64,000 bases of DNA. It comes from Micromonospora sp. C28SCA-DRY-2 (lineage in GTDB: Bacteria; Actinomycetota; Actinomycetes; Mycobacteriales; Micromonosporaceae). Positions 1 to 7,520 of the stretch are shown in pieces. Below the pieces are notes generated by a model. It did not search any database, was not told where the DNA came from, and worked only from the letters and a program-made list of their open reading frames with translations. Made by a program: the position numbers and the translations under genes. Location of the stretch: NCBI RefSeq assembly GCF_030519475.1, contig NZ_JAUMKD010000002.1:615501-679500 (forward strand). The letters are read 5' to 3'. Each line of letters begins with the position of its first letter. Positions within the stretch are counted from its first letter, which is position 1.

Positions 1-1
1 C

Positions 2-904
2 CGGATCGTCGTCACCACCGGGTACGTGCAGGCGCTGGCGTTGCTGGTCGGCGTGCTGCGCGACGCGGGCCGGCCGGTGCTGGCGATGGAGGACCCGGGG
101 CTCGCCTTCCACCGGGAGGTGGCCCGCCGGCACGGCGGCACCGTGCTGCCGCTGCCGGTCGACGACCGCGGCGCCCGCACCGACCTGCTCGGCGCCGGCG
201 AGCTGGCCGGGGTGGCCGCCGCGGTGGTCACCCCGGCCCACCAGTACCCGACCGGGGTGACCCTGGCGCCCGAGCGCCGGCACGCGCTGACCCGCTGGGC
301 GCGGGACCGGGACGCGCTGGTGGTCGAGGACGACTACGACGGCGAGTTCCGCTACGACCGGCAGCCGGTGGGTGCGGTGCAGGGCACCGCACCCGAGCAG
401 GTGGCCTATGTGGGCACCGCCGCCAAGACCCTCGGGCCGGCGCTGCGGCTGGCCTGGCTGGTGCTGCCCGCCCGGCTGGTCGAGCCGGTGGTGGAGGCGA
501 AGCGGCACCTGGACCTGCACTCGGAGACGATCGGCCAGCTGGCGCTCGCCGACCTGATCACCGGTCACGGCTACGACCGGCAGATCCGGGCGGTCCGCCG
601 GCACTACCGCCGCCGCCGCGACCTGCTGCTCGACCGGCTCGCCGGCGGGCGGTACCGGGTGGGTGGCGTCTCCGCCGGCCTGCACGCGCTGCTGCACCTG
701 CCGCCGGACGGCCCCGGCGAGGCGGAACTGCTGGCCGGGGCGGCGCGGCACGGGCTGGCCCTGGGCGGCCTGGCCGCCCACCGGCACCGCCCGGGTAGCT
801 ACCCACCGGGCCTGGTGGTCGGCTACGCCACCCCGCCCGGCCACGCCTACTCCGCCGCCCTCGACGCGCTGCTCGCCGTCCTGCACGCCGCCGAGCCGAG
901 CTGA
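2..904 (+). CDS. PLP-dependent aminotransferase domain, MocR/PdxR-like (5' partial)
   Basis: The reading frame is open from base 2, so the gene starts outside the window. The visible part is a fold-type I aminotransferase domain. The entry (RIVVTTGYVQALALL) matches the V-T-x-G-x-Q-x-A-L region of MocR regulators. VVEDDYDGEFRY is the usual aspartate-containing block, and the presumed PLP-binding lysine lies in GTAAKTLGPALRL, where most members have a serine before the lysine. MocR proteins normally have an N-terminal GntR winged helix of about 70 residues, which would lie upstream and cannot be checked here. The alternative is a stand-alone class I/II aminotransferase. The gene is convergent with the MFS gene. 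Confidence 0.8.
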   Translation, partial: RIVVTTGYVQALALLVGVLRDAGRPVLAMEDPGLAFHREVARRHGGTVLPLPVDDRGARTDLLGAGELAGVAAAVVTPAHQYPTGVTLAPERRHALTRWARDRDALVVEDDYDGEFRYDRQPVGAVQGTAPEQVAYVGTAAKTLGPALRLAWLVLPARLVEPVVEAKRHLDLHSETIGQLALADLITGHGYDRQIRAVRRHYRRRRDLLLDRLAGGRYRVGGVSAGLHALLHLPPDGPGEAELLAGAARHGLALGGLAAHRHRPGSYPPGLVVGYATPPGHAYSAALDALLAVLHAAEPS

Positions 905-918
905 TCCCGCGCCCCAGT

Positions 919-999
919 CCCCCGCGATCTTGCACTTGCGGTCCTCAGTTAGCGACCTTCGTCCGAGATGCCGGGGCGCGAAGTGCAAGATCGCGGGGG
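919..999. repeat. 19-bp inverted repeat overlapping the 3' end of the MFS gene
   Basis: CCCCCGCGATCTTGCACTT (919-937) is repeated as its exact reverse complement at 981-999, with 43 bases between. The left arm lies between the two convergent genes. The right arm and most of the spacer lie inside the MFS reading frame and encode its last residues (about DPRDLALRAPASRTKVAN). It may work as a bidirectional terminator. The length and exactness of the arms suggest a dispersed intergenic palindrome of the kind common in Micromonospora, but other copies cannot be searched here. Confidence 0.7.
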
Positions 1000-2432
1000 T
1001 CCGCCGGGTCCGGGCCGGGCCGCGGCGGCGGGGCGGGTCGGCGGGTCAGGGTGGCGACCGCGACCAGGAGGGCGGCGGTGACCAGGGCGGCGGCCACGCC
1101 GAAGGCGGTCCGGTAGCCGGCCGCCAGGGCGGCGGTCTCGGCCCAGCCGGCGGAGCGCAGGCCGTCGGTACGGGTGGCGGCCAGGGTGGCGAGCGCGGCC
1201 AACCCGAGCGCGCCGCCGACCTGCTGGGTGGTGTTGACCAGCCCCGACGCGAGGCCGGCGTCGGCCTCGGCGGCGCCGGCCATGGCCAGCGTGGTCACCG
1301 CCGGCAGGGTCAGCCCGCCGGCGGCGCCGAAGACCAGCAGCGCGGGGAGCACGTCGACCGGGTAGCTGCCGTCGACCGGCAGCCGGGACAGCAGCAGGAA
1401 CCCGACCACGGCGAGCGCCAGCCCGGTGAGCAGCACGGCCCGGGCGCCGAACCGGGCCATCAGCCGGCCGGCGAGGCCGAGCGAGACCACCGCGATCATC
1501 ACCGGGGTGGGCAGGAAGGCCAGCCCGGTGGCGGACGCGTCCAAACCGAGCACCAGCTGGAGGTCCAGGGCGAGCAGGAACTGGAAGCCGAAGAACGCGG
1601 CGACCATGAGGAACTGGACAGTGTTCGCGGCGACCAGGTCGGGCGCGCGGAGCAGCCGGGGCGGCAGCAAGGGGGTGGCGGTCGTCCGCTGCCGGAGCGC
1701 GAAGCCGCCGAGCAGGGCGGCGGCGAGCCCGGCCGCGCCGAGCGTGCGGGCCGAGGTCCAGCCGTGCTCGCCGGTGCCGACGATCGCCAGCACGGCGGCC
1801 ATCAGCCCGGCGGTGACCAGCACCGCGCCGAGCAGGTCCAGGCCGGCGCGCAGCCCGACGCCCCGGTCCGGCGCGATCCGGCGCACCGCGGCGACCAGGA
1901 TGACCAGGCCGATCGGCAGGTTGATCAGGAAGATCGCGGGCCAGCCGGCGAGGTCGGTGAGCACGCCGCCGGCCAGCATGCCGATCGAGGAGCCGGCGGC
2001 CCCGGTGAAGCTGAACACCGCGATCGCCCGGGCCCGCTCGGCCGGCTCGGGAAAGAGCCGGACGATCATGCCGAGGCTCACCGCCATGGTGAGCGCCCCG
2101 CCCACCCCCTGGGCGAAGCGGGCGGCGACCAGCACCGCCGGCCCGGTCGCCACCGCGCAGAGCAGCGAGGCCAGGGTGAACAGCGCCACGCCGGCGAGGA
2201 AGACCTGCCGGCGGCCGAGCAGGTCGCCGAGCCGCCCGGCGAGCAGCAGCAGCCCGCCGAAGGCGACCAGGTAGGCGTTGACCACCCAGGCCAGCCCGGT
2301 GGCGGTGAAGCCGAGGTCGCGCTGGATCGCGGGAAGCGCCACCGCGACGATGCTGCCATCCAGGATGATCATGAGGCTGCCGGCGCAGAGCACCAGCAGC
2401 GCCGGCCAGCGGGACGGGACGGGACGGGTCAT
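945..2432 (-). CDS. MFS drug exporter, DHA2 (EmrB/QacA, 14-TM) family
   Basis: About 495 residues, almost entirely hydrophobic, consistent with a 14-helix proton-driven multidrug exporter. The first helix carries LDGSIVAVALPAIQRDLG, the DHA2 form of the LD-x-T-x-VNVALP signature. It is followed by WVVNAYLVAFGGLLLLAGRLGDLLGRR, which contains the MFS A motif GRLGDLLGRR. I chose the ATG at 2432 (MTRPVPSRW) because AGGGGG lies just upstream; an earlier in-frame start would add 13 residues that do not look transmembrane. The C-terminal tail is encoded by an inverted repeat. The divergent HxlR gene is its probable regulator. The substrate cannot be predicted. Confidence 0.88.
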   Translation of the reverse strand: MTRPVPSRWPALLVLCAGSLMIILDGSIVAVALPAIQRDLGFTATGLAWVVNAYLVAFGGLLLLAGRLGDLLGRRQVFLAGVALFTLASLLCAVATGPAVLVAARFAQGVGGALTMAVSLGMIVRLFPEPAERARAIAVFSFTGAAGSSIGMLAGGVLTDLAGWPAIFLINLPIGLVILVAAVRRIAPDRGVGLRAGLDLLGAVLVTAGLMAAVLAIVGTGEHGWTSARTLGAAGLAAALLGGFALRQRTTATPLLPPRLLRAPDLVAANTVQFLMVAAFFGFQFLLALDLQLVLGLDASATGLAFLPTPVMIAVVSLGLAGRLMARFGARAVLLTGLALAVVGFLLLSRLPVDGSYPVDVLPALLVFGAAGGLTLPAVTTLAMAGAAEADAGLASGLVNTTQQVGGALGLAALATLAATRTDGLRSAGWAETAALAAGYRTAFGVAAALVTAALLVAVATLTRRPAPPPRPGPDPADPRDLALRAPASRTKVAN

Positions 2433-2455
2433 CGGGATCCCCCTAGGTGCATGGT

Positions 2456-2484
2456 TTGTTACCGATGCCATCCTCTGTGACTAT
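2456..2484 (+). promoter_or_regulatory. Candidate promoter of the HxlR gene
   Basis: TTGTTA (2456-2461) and GACTAT (2479-2484) are 17 bases apart. They predict a transcript starting about 20 bases before the ATG, just ahead of AAGGAGG (2497-2503). The 78-bp gap must also hold the MFS promoter. I see no convincing symmetric operator. Confidence 0.4.
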
Positions 2485-2510
2485 GAGGCGGAGCGTAAGG
2501 AGGCACTTTG

Positions 2511-2948
2511 ATGTCCCAGGGGAACAGCGATGTGTCCGTGAGCGACGACCTCGGCCAGGCGTGCGCCGCCGGCGCCGAACCGTTCACCCCCGGGCAGGCC
2601 AGGGCGTGCACCGTCCGTGAGGTGCTCGACCGGGTGGGCGGCAAGTGGAGCATCGGCATCCTGGTCGCGGCCTCCCAGGGCCCGGTGCGCTTCACCGAGC
2701 TGGAGCGCTGCGTGGAGGGGATCAGCCGGCGGATGCTCACGCTGACCCTGCGCAACCTGGAGCGGGACGGGCTGCTGCACCGCCGGGTGTACCCGACGGT
2801 GCCGCCGAAGGTGGAGTACACCGCCACCCCGATGGCCCTGGAGCTCTACGAGTCGCTGGTCAGCCTCACCAGCTGGGCCGAGCGGCACCGCACGGCGATC
2901 GCCGAGGCGCGGGCGGCGTACGACCGGGAGCACGGCGCCCCGAGCTGA
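2511..2948 (+). CDS. HxlR-family transcriptional regulator
   Basis: 145 residues with one HxlR winged-helix domain. CTVREVLDRVGGKWSIGIL is the typical opening helix, followed by RFTELERCVEGISRRMLTLTLRNLERDGLLHRRVYPTVPPKVEY, which contains the I-S-x-(K/R)-x-L-T-x-x-L-(R/K)-x-L-E-x-D-G-L recognition helix and wing. The ATG at 2511 is preceded by AAGGAGG at ideal spacing. HxlR proteins sense redox or reactive electrophilic compounds and often control a divergent gene; here that is the MFS exporter. Two N-terminal cysteines (in DLGQACAAG and ARACTVRE) could be sensor residues, which is inference. Confidence 0.9.
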   Translation: MSQGNSDVSVSDDLGQACAAGAEPFTPGQARACTVREVLDRVGGKWSIGILVAASQGPVRFTELERCVEGISRRMLTLTLRNLERDGLLHRRVYPTVPPKVEYTATPMALELYESLVSLTSWAERHRTAIAEARAAYDREHGAPS

Positions 2949-3021
2949 GCCGGCGGCGACGGGCGGGCCGGTGCGGTGGCGAGCCGAACCGGCGGCCTGT
3001 GGCGAACGCCACCGGATCGAT

Positions 3022-3056
3022 CTGACCGATCGGTCAGCATCTGACCGATCGGTCAG
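3022..3056. promoter_or_regulatory. Twin TetR operators
   Basis: The perfect 16-bp palindrome CTGACCGATCGGTCAG occurs at 3022-3037 and again at 3041-3056, centres 19 bp apart. The TGACCGATCGGTCA core is a typical TetR-family operator. They lie directly upstream of the tetR-mmpL pair, so autoregulation is the simplest reading. Two dimers would sit on nearly the same helix face. Confidence 0.85.
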
Positions 3057-3082
3057 GCATGCTGGTTCGGGGGGTGACCGGC

Positions 3083-3628
3083 ATGGCGCGGGTGGTACCG
3101 GAGACGCGGGACGAGATCCTGGCCGCGGCGGCGCGGCGGTTCGCGGTCAGCGGCTACCGGGGCACCTCGCTACAGGACATCGCCGGCGAGGTCGGCTGCT
3201 CCAAGGCGGCAGTGCTCTACCACTTCGCCAACAAGGACGCCATCCTCACCGAGCTGATGGCTCCGGCGATCGGGATGCTCCAGGCGCTCGACGAGCGGAT
3301 CGCCGCGCACAGCGGCGCGGCCGCCCAGCGGGTGGCCGGCGAGGGCTTCGTCGATCTCGCGGTCCGGTTCCGGCGCGAGATCGCCCTGCTCCGGGGGGAG
3401 TTCCCGGAGCTGCTCCAGCAGCCGGCCTTCGCGCACATCCAGCGGATCTCGGAGCGGCTGATCGAGGCGCTCGCCGGGCACCCGGAGCGCCCCGCCGCCC
3501 GGATCGCGGCGCTGGTGGTGCTCGCCGGCATCTCCGAGGCGTGCGGCGAGTTCGCCGACATCCCCGACGAGGAACTGCGCCCGGCGCTGCTGGCGCTCGT
3601 CCGGCGGGCGTTGGAGCCCGTCGACTGA
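3083..3628 (+). CDS. TetR-family repressor of the adjacent MMPL transporter
   Basis: 181 residues. The N-terminal DNA-binding domain reads TRDEILAAAARRFAVSGYRGTSLQDIAGEVGCSKAAVLYHFANKDAIL, a textbook TetR helix-turn-helix. The C-terminal ligand domain is divergent. I prefer the ATG at 3083 because GGGGGG lies 8-13 bases upstream; the in-frame ATG at 3059 sits against the second operator and has no ribosome-binding site. The stop is 39 bp before the MMPL gene, so the two are probably one transcript controlled by the operators at 3022-3056. Confidence 0.88.
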   Translation: MARVVPETRDEILAAAARRFAVSGYRGTSLQDIAGEVGCSKAAVLYHFANKDAILTELMAPAIGMLQALDERIAAHSGAAAQRVAGEGFVDLAVRFRREIALLRGEFPELLQQPAFAHIQRISERLIEALAGHPERPAARIAALVVLAGISEACGEFADIPDEELRPALLALVRRALEPVD

Positions 3629-3667
3629 CTCGTTCCCAACCATCCACGAGACGAGGACAAGGAACTC

Positions 3668-5887
3668 ATGGCCACCCTGCTCTACCGGCTCGGTCGGGGC
3701 TCGATGCGCCGGCGGCGACTCGTCGCGGCGATCTGGCTCGTCGTGCTCGTCGGTCTCGGCCTGGCCGCCGGGACCCTGCGCGGCCCGATCGCCGACAACT
3801 TCACCATGCCCGGCACGGAATCCCAGCAGGCCCTCGACCTGCTCGCCGAGCAGTTCCCGGCGGCCAGCGGCGCGACCGGCACCATCGCCGTCAAGGCGCC
3901 GGCCGACGGCGCGCTCGGCGGCCCACAGGGGCAGGCCGTGGTGAAGGAGCTCACCCAGGAGGCCGCGACGCTGCCCGGCGTGGTCGGCGCCGTCGACCCG
4001 TTCCAGGTCGGGGCGGTCTCCCCCGACGGCCGGTACGCGCTGGTCCAGGTGCAGTTCGCCACCGGCGCCGACGAGGTGACCGACGCCCAGCGCGACGCGT
4101 ACGAGAAGGTCGGCGAGCGGGTCGAGGCCCAGGGCTGGGAGGTCGCGCCCGGCGGCGAGGTGCTCAGCAGCGTGCCGGAGGTCGGCTCGACCGAGGCGAT
4201 CGGTGTGGCGGTCGCCGCGATCGTCCTGGTGGTCACGTTCGGCTCGCTGGTGGCGGCCGGGATGACGATGCTCAACGCGCTGATCGGCGTGGGCGTCGGC
4301 ATGGCCGGCCTCTTCGCCATCAGCAGCGTGGTCGACCTGAGCAGCACCGCCCCGATCCTCGCCCTGATGCTCGGCCTCGCGGTCGGCATCGACTACTCGC
4401 TGTTCATCACCTCGCGCTACCGGCAGAACCTGATCGAGGGGCTGCCACCGGACGAGGCGGTGGGCCGCGCGGTGGGCACCGCCGGATCGGCCGTGCTCTT
4501 CGCCGGCGCCACCGTGGTCATCGCGCTGGCCGGCCTGGCCGTGGTGAACATCCCGTTCCTGACCGTCATGGGTCTGGCCGCCGCCGCCACGGTCACCGTC
4601 GCCGTGCTGGTCGCGATCACTCTCCAGCCCGCCCTGCTCGGCTTCGCCGGCCCCCGGGTGCTCCCCCGCAAGCTGCGCGCCGCGGTGTCGGCCGGGGAGC
4701 GGGCGGACGACGCCGGGACCCGGGCGGACGCCCTCGCCGGGGCCGCCGAGGACCGGTCCGGCTTCGGCTTCCGCTGGGCGCGCGCCGTGACCCGGTTCCG
4801 GGTGCCGGTGATCCTGGTCGGGCTGCTCGGGCTGGGCCTGCTCGCGCTGCCCGCGCCGGACATGCGGCTGGCCCTGCCCGACGCGGGCACCGCGCCGGCC
4901 GGCTCGCCCGCCCGGACGTCGAACGACCTGATCACCGAGGGCTTCGGGCCGGGGTTCACCGGCCGGCTCGCGGTGGTGGTCGCCGGGGACGACCAGCAGG
5001 CCACGTCGGCCGCGATCCCGCAGGTTACCGCGCTGCTCCAGCGCACCGACAACGTCCTCGCGGTGGCCCCGCCGCAGCTCAGCCCGGACGGCCGCACCGC
5101 ACTGCTCGGCGTGGTGCCGAAGACGGGACCGACCGACGAGGCCACCGAGACCCTGGTCAACGACGTACGCGGCTCGGTGGGCGAGTTCCGTGACGTGGAC
5201 GTGCTGCTGACCGGCGCGACCGCCATCGGCATCGACGTCTCCGAGAAGCTCTCCGACGCCCTGCCGGTCTACCTGCTGCTGGTGGTCGGGCTCTCGGTGC
5301 TGCTGCTGATGCTCGTCTTCCGTTCGCTGCTGGTGCCGGTCAAGGCCGCGCTGGGCTTCCTGCTCACGGTGGCCGCCACGTTCGGCATCACGGTGGCGGT
5401 GTTCCAGCAGGGTCACCTCGCCGACCTGGTCGGCCTGGACACGCCCGGTCCGCTGGTCAGCTTCCTGCCGATCCTGCTGATCGGCATCCTGTTCGGCCTG
5501 GCGATGGACTACGAGGTCTTCCTGGTCTCCCGGATGCGGGAGGACTTCGTGCACGGCGACACCGCGCAGCAGGCCACCATCAACGGGATGGGGCACGGGG
5601 CCCGGGTGGTCACCGCCGCCGCGCTCATCATGATCTCGGTCTTCGGCGGCTTCGTGTTCCTCGACGACCCGGTGATCAAGTCGATGGGCTTCGCGCTCGC
5701 GGTGGGCGTGGCCATCGACGCGTTCGTGGTGCGGATGACCATCGTGCCCGCGGTGATGTCCCTGCTCGGCCGGGGCGCCTGGTGGCTGCCGCGCTGGCTG
5801 GACCGGGCCCTGCCGAACGTGGACATCGAGGGCGAGGGCCTGCGCGCCCACCTGGCCGAGCCCGCCCCGGCCGCCCCCCGCGGCTGA
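3668..5887 (+). CDS. MMPL/RND-type membrane transporter
   Basis: 739 residues in the usual MmpL layout: one N-terminal helix (about 18-38), a large extracytoplasmic domain, a helix bundle, a second extracytoplasmic domain and a second bundle. Family motifs are visible twice, GLAVGIDYSLFITSRYRQNL in the first half and GLAMDYEVFLVSRMREDF in the second; the aspartate-tyrosine pairs are the proton-relay positions. Such proteins export lipids, siderophores or drugs. Pairing with a TetR repressor suggests induction by a small molecule. The 177-bp gap after the gene holds a hairpin and nothing else I can name. Confidence 0.9.
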   Translation: MATLLYRLGRGSMRRRRLVAAIWLVVLVGLGLAAGTLRGPIADNFTMPGTESQQALDLLAEQFPAASGATGTIAVKAPADGALGGPQGQAVVKELTQEAATLPGVVGAVDPFQVGAVSPDGRYALVQVQFATGADEVTDAQRDAYEKVGERVEAQGWEVAPGGEVLSSVPEVGSTEAIGVAVAAIVLVVTFGSLVAAGMTMLNALIGVGVGMAGLFAISSVVDLSSTAPILALMLGLAVGIDYSLFITSRYRQNLIEGLPPDEAVGRAVGTAGSAVLFAGATVVIALAGLAVVNIPFLTVMGLAAAATVTVAVLVAITLQPALLGFAGPRVLPRKLRAAVSAGERADDAGTRADALAGAAEDRSGFGFRWARAVTRFRVPVILVGLLGLGLLALPAPDMRLALPDAGTAPAGSPARTSNDLITEGFGPGFTGRLAVVVAGDDQQATSAAIPQVTALLQRTDNVLAVAPPQLSPDGRTALLGVVPKTGPTDEATETLVNDVRGSVGEFRDVDVLLTGATAIGIDVSEKLSDALPVYLLLVVGLSVLLLMLVFRSLLVPVKAALGFLLTVAATFGITVAVFQQGHLADLVGLDTPGPLVSFLPILLIGILFGLAMDYEVFLVSRMREDFVHGDTAQQATINGMGHGARVVTAAALIMISVFGGFVFLDDPVIKSMGFALAVGVAIDAFVVRMTIVPAVMSLLGRGAWWLPRWLDRALPNVDIEGEGLRAHLAEPAPAAPRG

Positions 5888-5915
5888 CCCCGTGCGGCCC
5901 CGCGCCGCCACCCTG

Positions 5916-5952
5916 GAAATGGCCACTCTTTCGCCGAGAGAGTGGCCATTTC
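5916..5952. terminator. Bidirectional hairpin between convergent mmpL and vat-like genes
   Basis: GAAATGGCCACTCT (5916-5929) and AGAGTGGCCATTTC (5939-5952) form a perfect 14-bp stem with a 9-nt loop. The core closely resembles the hairpin at 12294-12328, including a compensatory base change. There is no U-tract, as is common for actinobacterial terminators. Confidence 0.75.
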
Positions 5953-6064
5953 GCACCCCGAAGCCACTGATTCGGTGAATCCGCGGCGCGCGGCCGGGTG
6001 CTGCCGGGGACGCGGCGGCGTGGGGCCGGCGGTCGGCACGGGGGCGGGGTGAGGGCGGCGGGGG

Positions 6065-6709
6065 TCAGCCGCGGGCCGCGCGTTCCAGGTCGGCCGGGGT
6101 GCCGGCCATGATGGTCCGGGCGTGCCGGGCCACCTGCTCCACCGGCCAGTCCCACCAGGCCAGGTCGAGCAGCCGCCGTACGTCGTCCGCGTCGAAGCGC
6201 CGCCGGATCAGCCGCGCCGGGTTCCCGCCGACCACCGTGTACGGCTCGACGTCGGCGGTCACCACCGAGCCGGCCGCGATGATCGCCCCGTCGCCGATCC
6301 GCACGCCCGGCATCACCAGGCAGCCGTAGCCGAACCAGACGTCGTTGCCGACCACCGTGTCGCCCCGGCTCGGCATGCCCATGGCGAGATCCAGCGTGGC
6401 GTCCCGCCAGGCGCCCTCGAACATGGCGAACGGGAAGGTGGAGACCCCGACCGTCGGGTGGGCGCCGCCGGCCATCAGGAACCGGGTGCCGGCGGCGATG
6501 GCGCAGTACCGCCCGATGACCAGCCGCTCCGGCCCGTACGCGTAGAGCACGTTGGTGCGCTCGAAGTCGTCCGGGCCGGCGGGGTCGTCGTAGTAGGTGA
6601 ACTCCCCCACCTCGATGGTCGGCGAGGTGACCACGGGCTTGAGGAAGGCGACCCGGTCGAAGCCGGGCAGCGGGTGGCGGGTCATCGGGTCCGGGATGGC
6701 GGCGGTCAT
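6065..6709 (-). CDS. Vat/CatB-like hexapeptide xenobiotic acetyltransferase
   Basis: 214 residues with a left-handed beta-helix of hexapeptide repeats ([50 protein letters not shown]). [17 protein letters not shown] matches the active-site loop of streptogramin A acetyltransferases, the histidine being the probable general base. [14 protein letters not shown] is the standard exit. Length and motifs fit the Vat/XAT branch, which acetylates streptogramin A or chloramphenicol with acetyl-CoA; the real substrate is unproven and many chromosomal XATs act on other molecules. GAGAGGAG precedes the ATG. The divergent TetR and paired palindromes suggest inducible control. Confidence 0.85.
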   Translation of the reverse strand: MTAAIPDPMTRHPLPGFDRVAFLKPVVTSPTIEVGEFTYYDDPAGPDDFERTNVLYAYGPERLVIGRYCAIAAGTRFLMAGGAHPTVGVSTFPFAMFEGAWRDATLDLAMGMPSRGDTVVGNDVWFGYGCLVMPGVRIGDGAIIAAGSVVTADVEPYTVVGGNPARLIRRRFDADDVRRLLDLAWWDWPVEQVARHARTIMAGTPADLERAARG

Positions 6710-6747
6710 GCGACTCCTCTCCGCGCGGGGCGCGGCGTGTACGTAAA

Positions 6748-6810
6748 CGCAACTCTGGTTGCGATAACATCAGCATGCCACCGTCCGCGTCGTAATGCAA
6801 CTGGAGTTGC
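6748..6810. promoter_or_regulatory. Paired palindromic operators between the vat-like gene and tetR
   Basis: GCAACTCTGGTTGC (6749-6762, extending to CGCAAC...GTTGCG at 6748-6763) and GCAACTGGAGTTGC (6797-6810) share GCAAC-N4-GTTGC, centres 48 bp apart. The second copy covers the first codons of the TetR gene as annotated. They are the likely sites of that TetR, able to repress both divergent genes. Confidence 0.75.
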
Positions 6811-7496
6811 TTTTGCCTGCCGACCACGCCGATCACACCGACCACGCCGAGCACGCCGAGCACGGGGATCGCCCTGATCGCGCCACCCGCCCCGGCGGCC
6901 GTACCGCCCGGGTCCGGGCCGCCGTCCGCGCGGCGACCCTGGCGGAACTGGGTGAGAAGGGCTACCAGGGGCTGACCGTCGAGGCGGTCGCCGAACGCTC
7001 CGGGGTCCACAAGACCACCGTCTACCGGCGGTGGGGCAACGTGGAGGGGCTGATCGCCGACGCCCTGGAGCTGGCCAGCGGCGAACCGTGGCCGGTGCCG
7101 GACACCGGCGCCCTGGACACCGACCTGCGGGCGCTCACCCGGGAGGTGCTGGCCGGCTTCACCGACCCGGAGAGCGGGCCGGTCGCCACCGCCTTCGTCT
7201 CGGCGGCGGTGCAGAACCCGGCCGCCGCGCGCGCCCTGCACGCCTTCTTCGCCGCCCGGCACGAACAGTCCGCGCCGGTGGTGCGGCGCGCGATGGCGCG
7301 GGGCGAACTGCCCGCCGACACCGATCCCGCCGAGGTGGTCCGGGTGGCCGTCGCCCCGCTCTACTACCGGCTCTTCGTCAGCGGCGAGCCGGTCGACGCG
7401 GCGGTGGCCGACCGGGCCGCCGACGCCGCGCTGGCCGCCGCCCGGGCCGGCGCGCTGCGCGCCGCGCCCCCGCCGGCCGGATCGTCCGCCGGGTAG
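6795..7496 (+). CDS. TetR-family regulator, divergent from the vat-like gene
   Basis: 233 residues with a low-complexity D/H-rich start, then a TetR domain: ATLAELGEKGYQGLTVEAVAERSGVHKTTVYRRWGNVEGLIADAL, with the TxYRxWxxxExL pattern of the AcrR/TetR_C_16 type. The ATG at 6795 has no Shine-Dalgarno and lies inside an operator palindrome. A TTG at 6807 or 6813 is an alternative, and the D/H-rich leader (residues 8-22) may be untranslated. A six-codon ORF (MPPSAS) at 6775 ends in TAATG on this start, so coupling is possible. The gene ends 24 bp from the convergent esterase gene, with no hairpin between. Confidence 0.85.
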   Translation: MQLELLLPADHADHTDHAEHAEHGDRPDRATRPGGRTARVRAAVRAATLAELGEKGYQGLTVEAVAERSGVHKTTVYRRWGNVEGLIADALELASGEPWPVPDTGALDTDLRALTREVLAGFTDPESGPVATAFVSAAVQNPAAARALHAFFAARHEQSAPVVRRAMARGELPADTDPAEVVRVAVAPLYYRLFVSGEPVDAAVADRAADAALAAARAGALRAAPPPAGSSAG

Positions 7497-7520
7497 CCGC
7501 CGGAGGTGGGGTCCGCCCGG

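Noticed and set aside
3170..5956. A 928-codon open frame opposite tetR-mmpL
   Set aside because: Same GC artefact; protein is charged low complexity and crosses three features.
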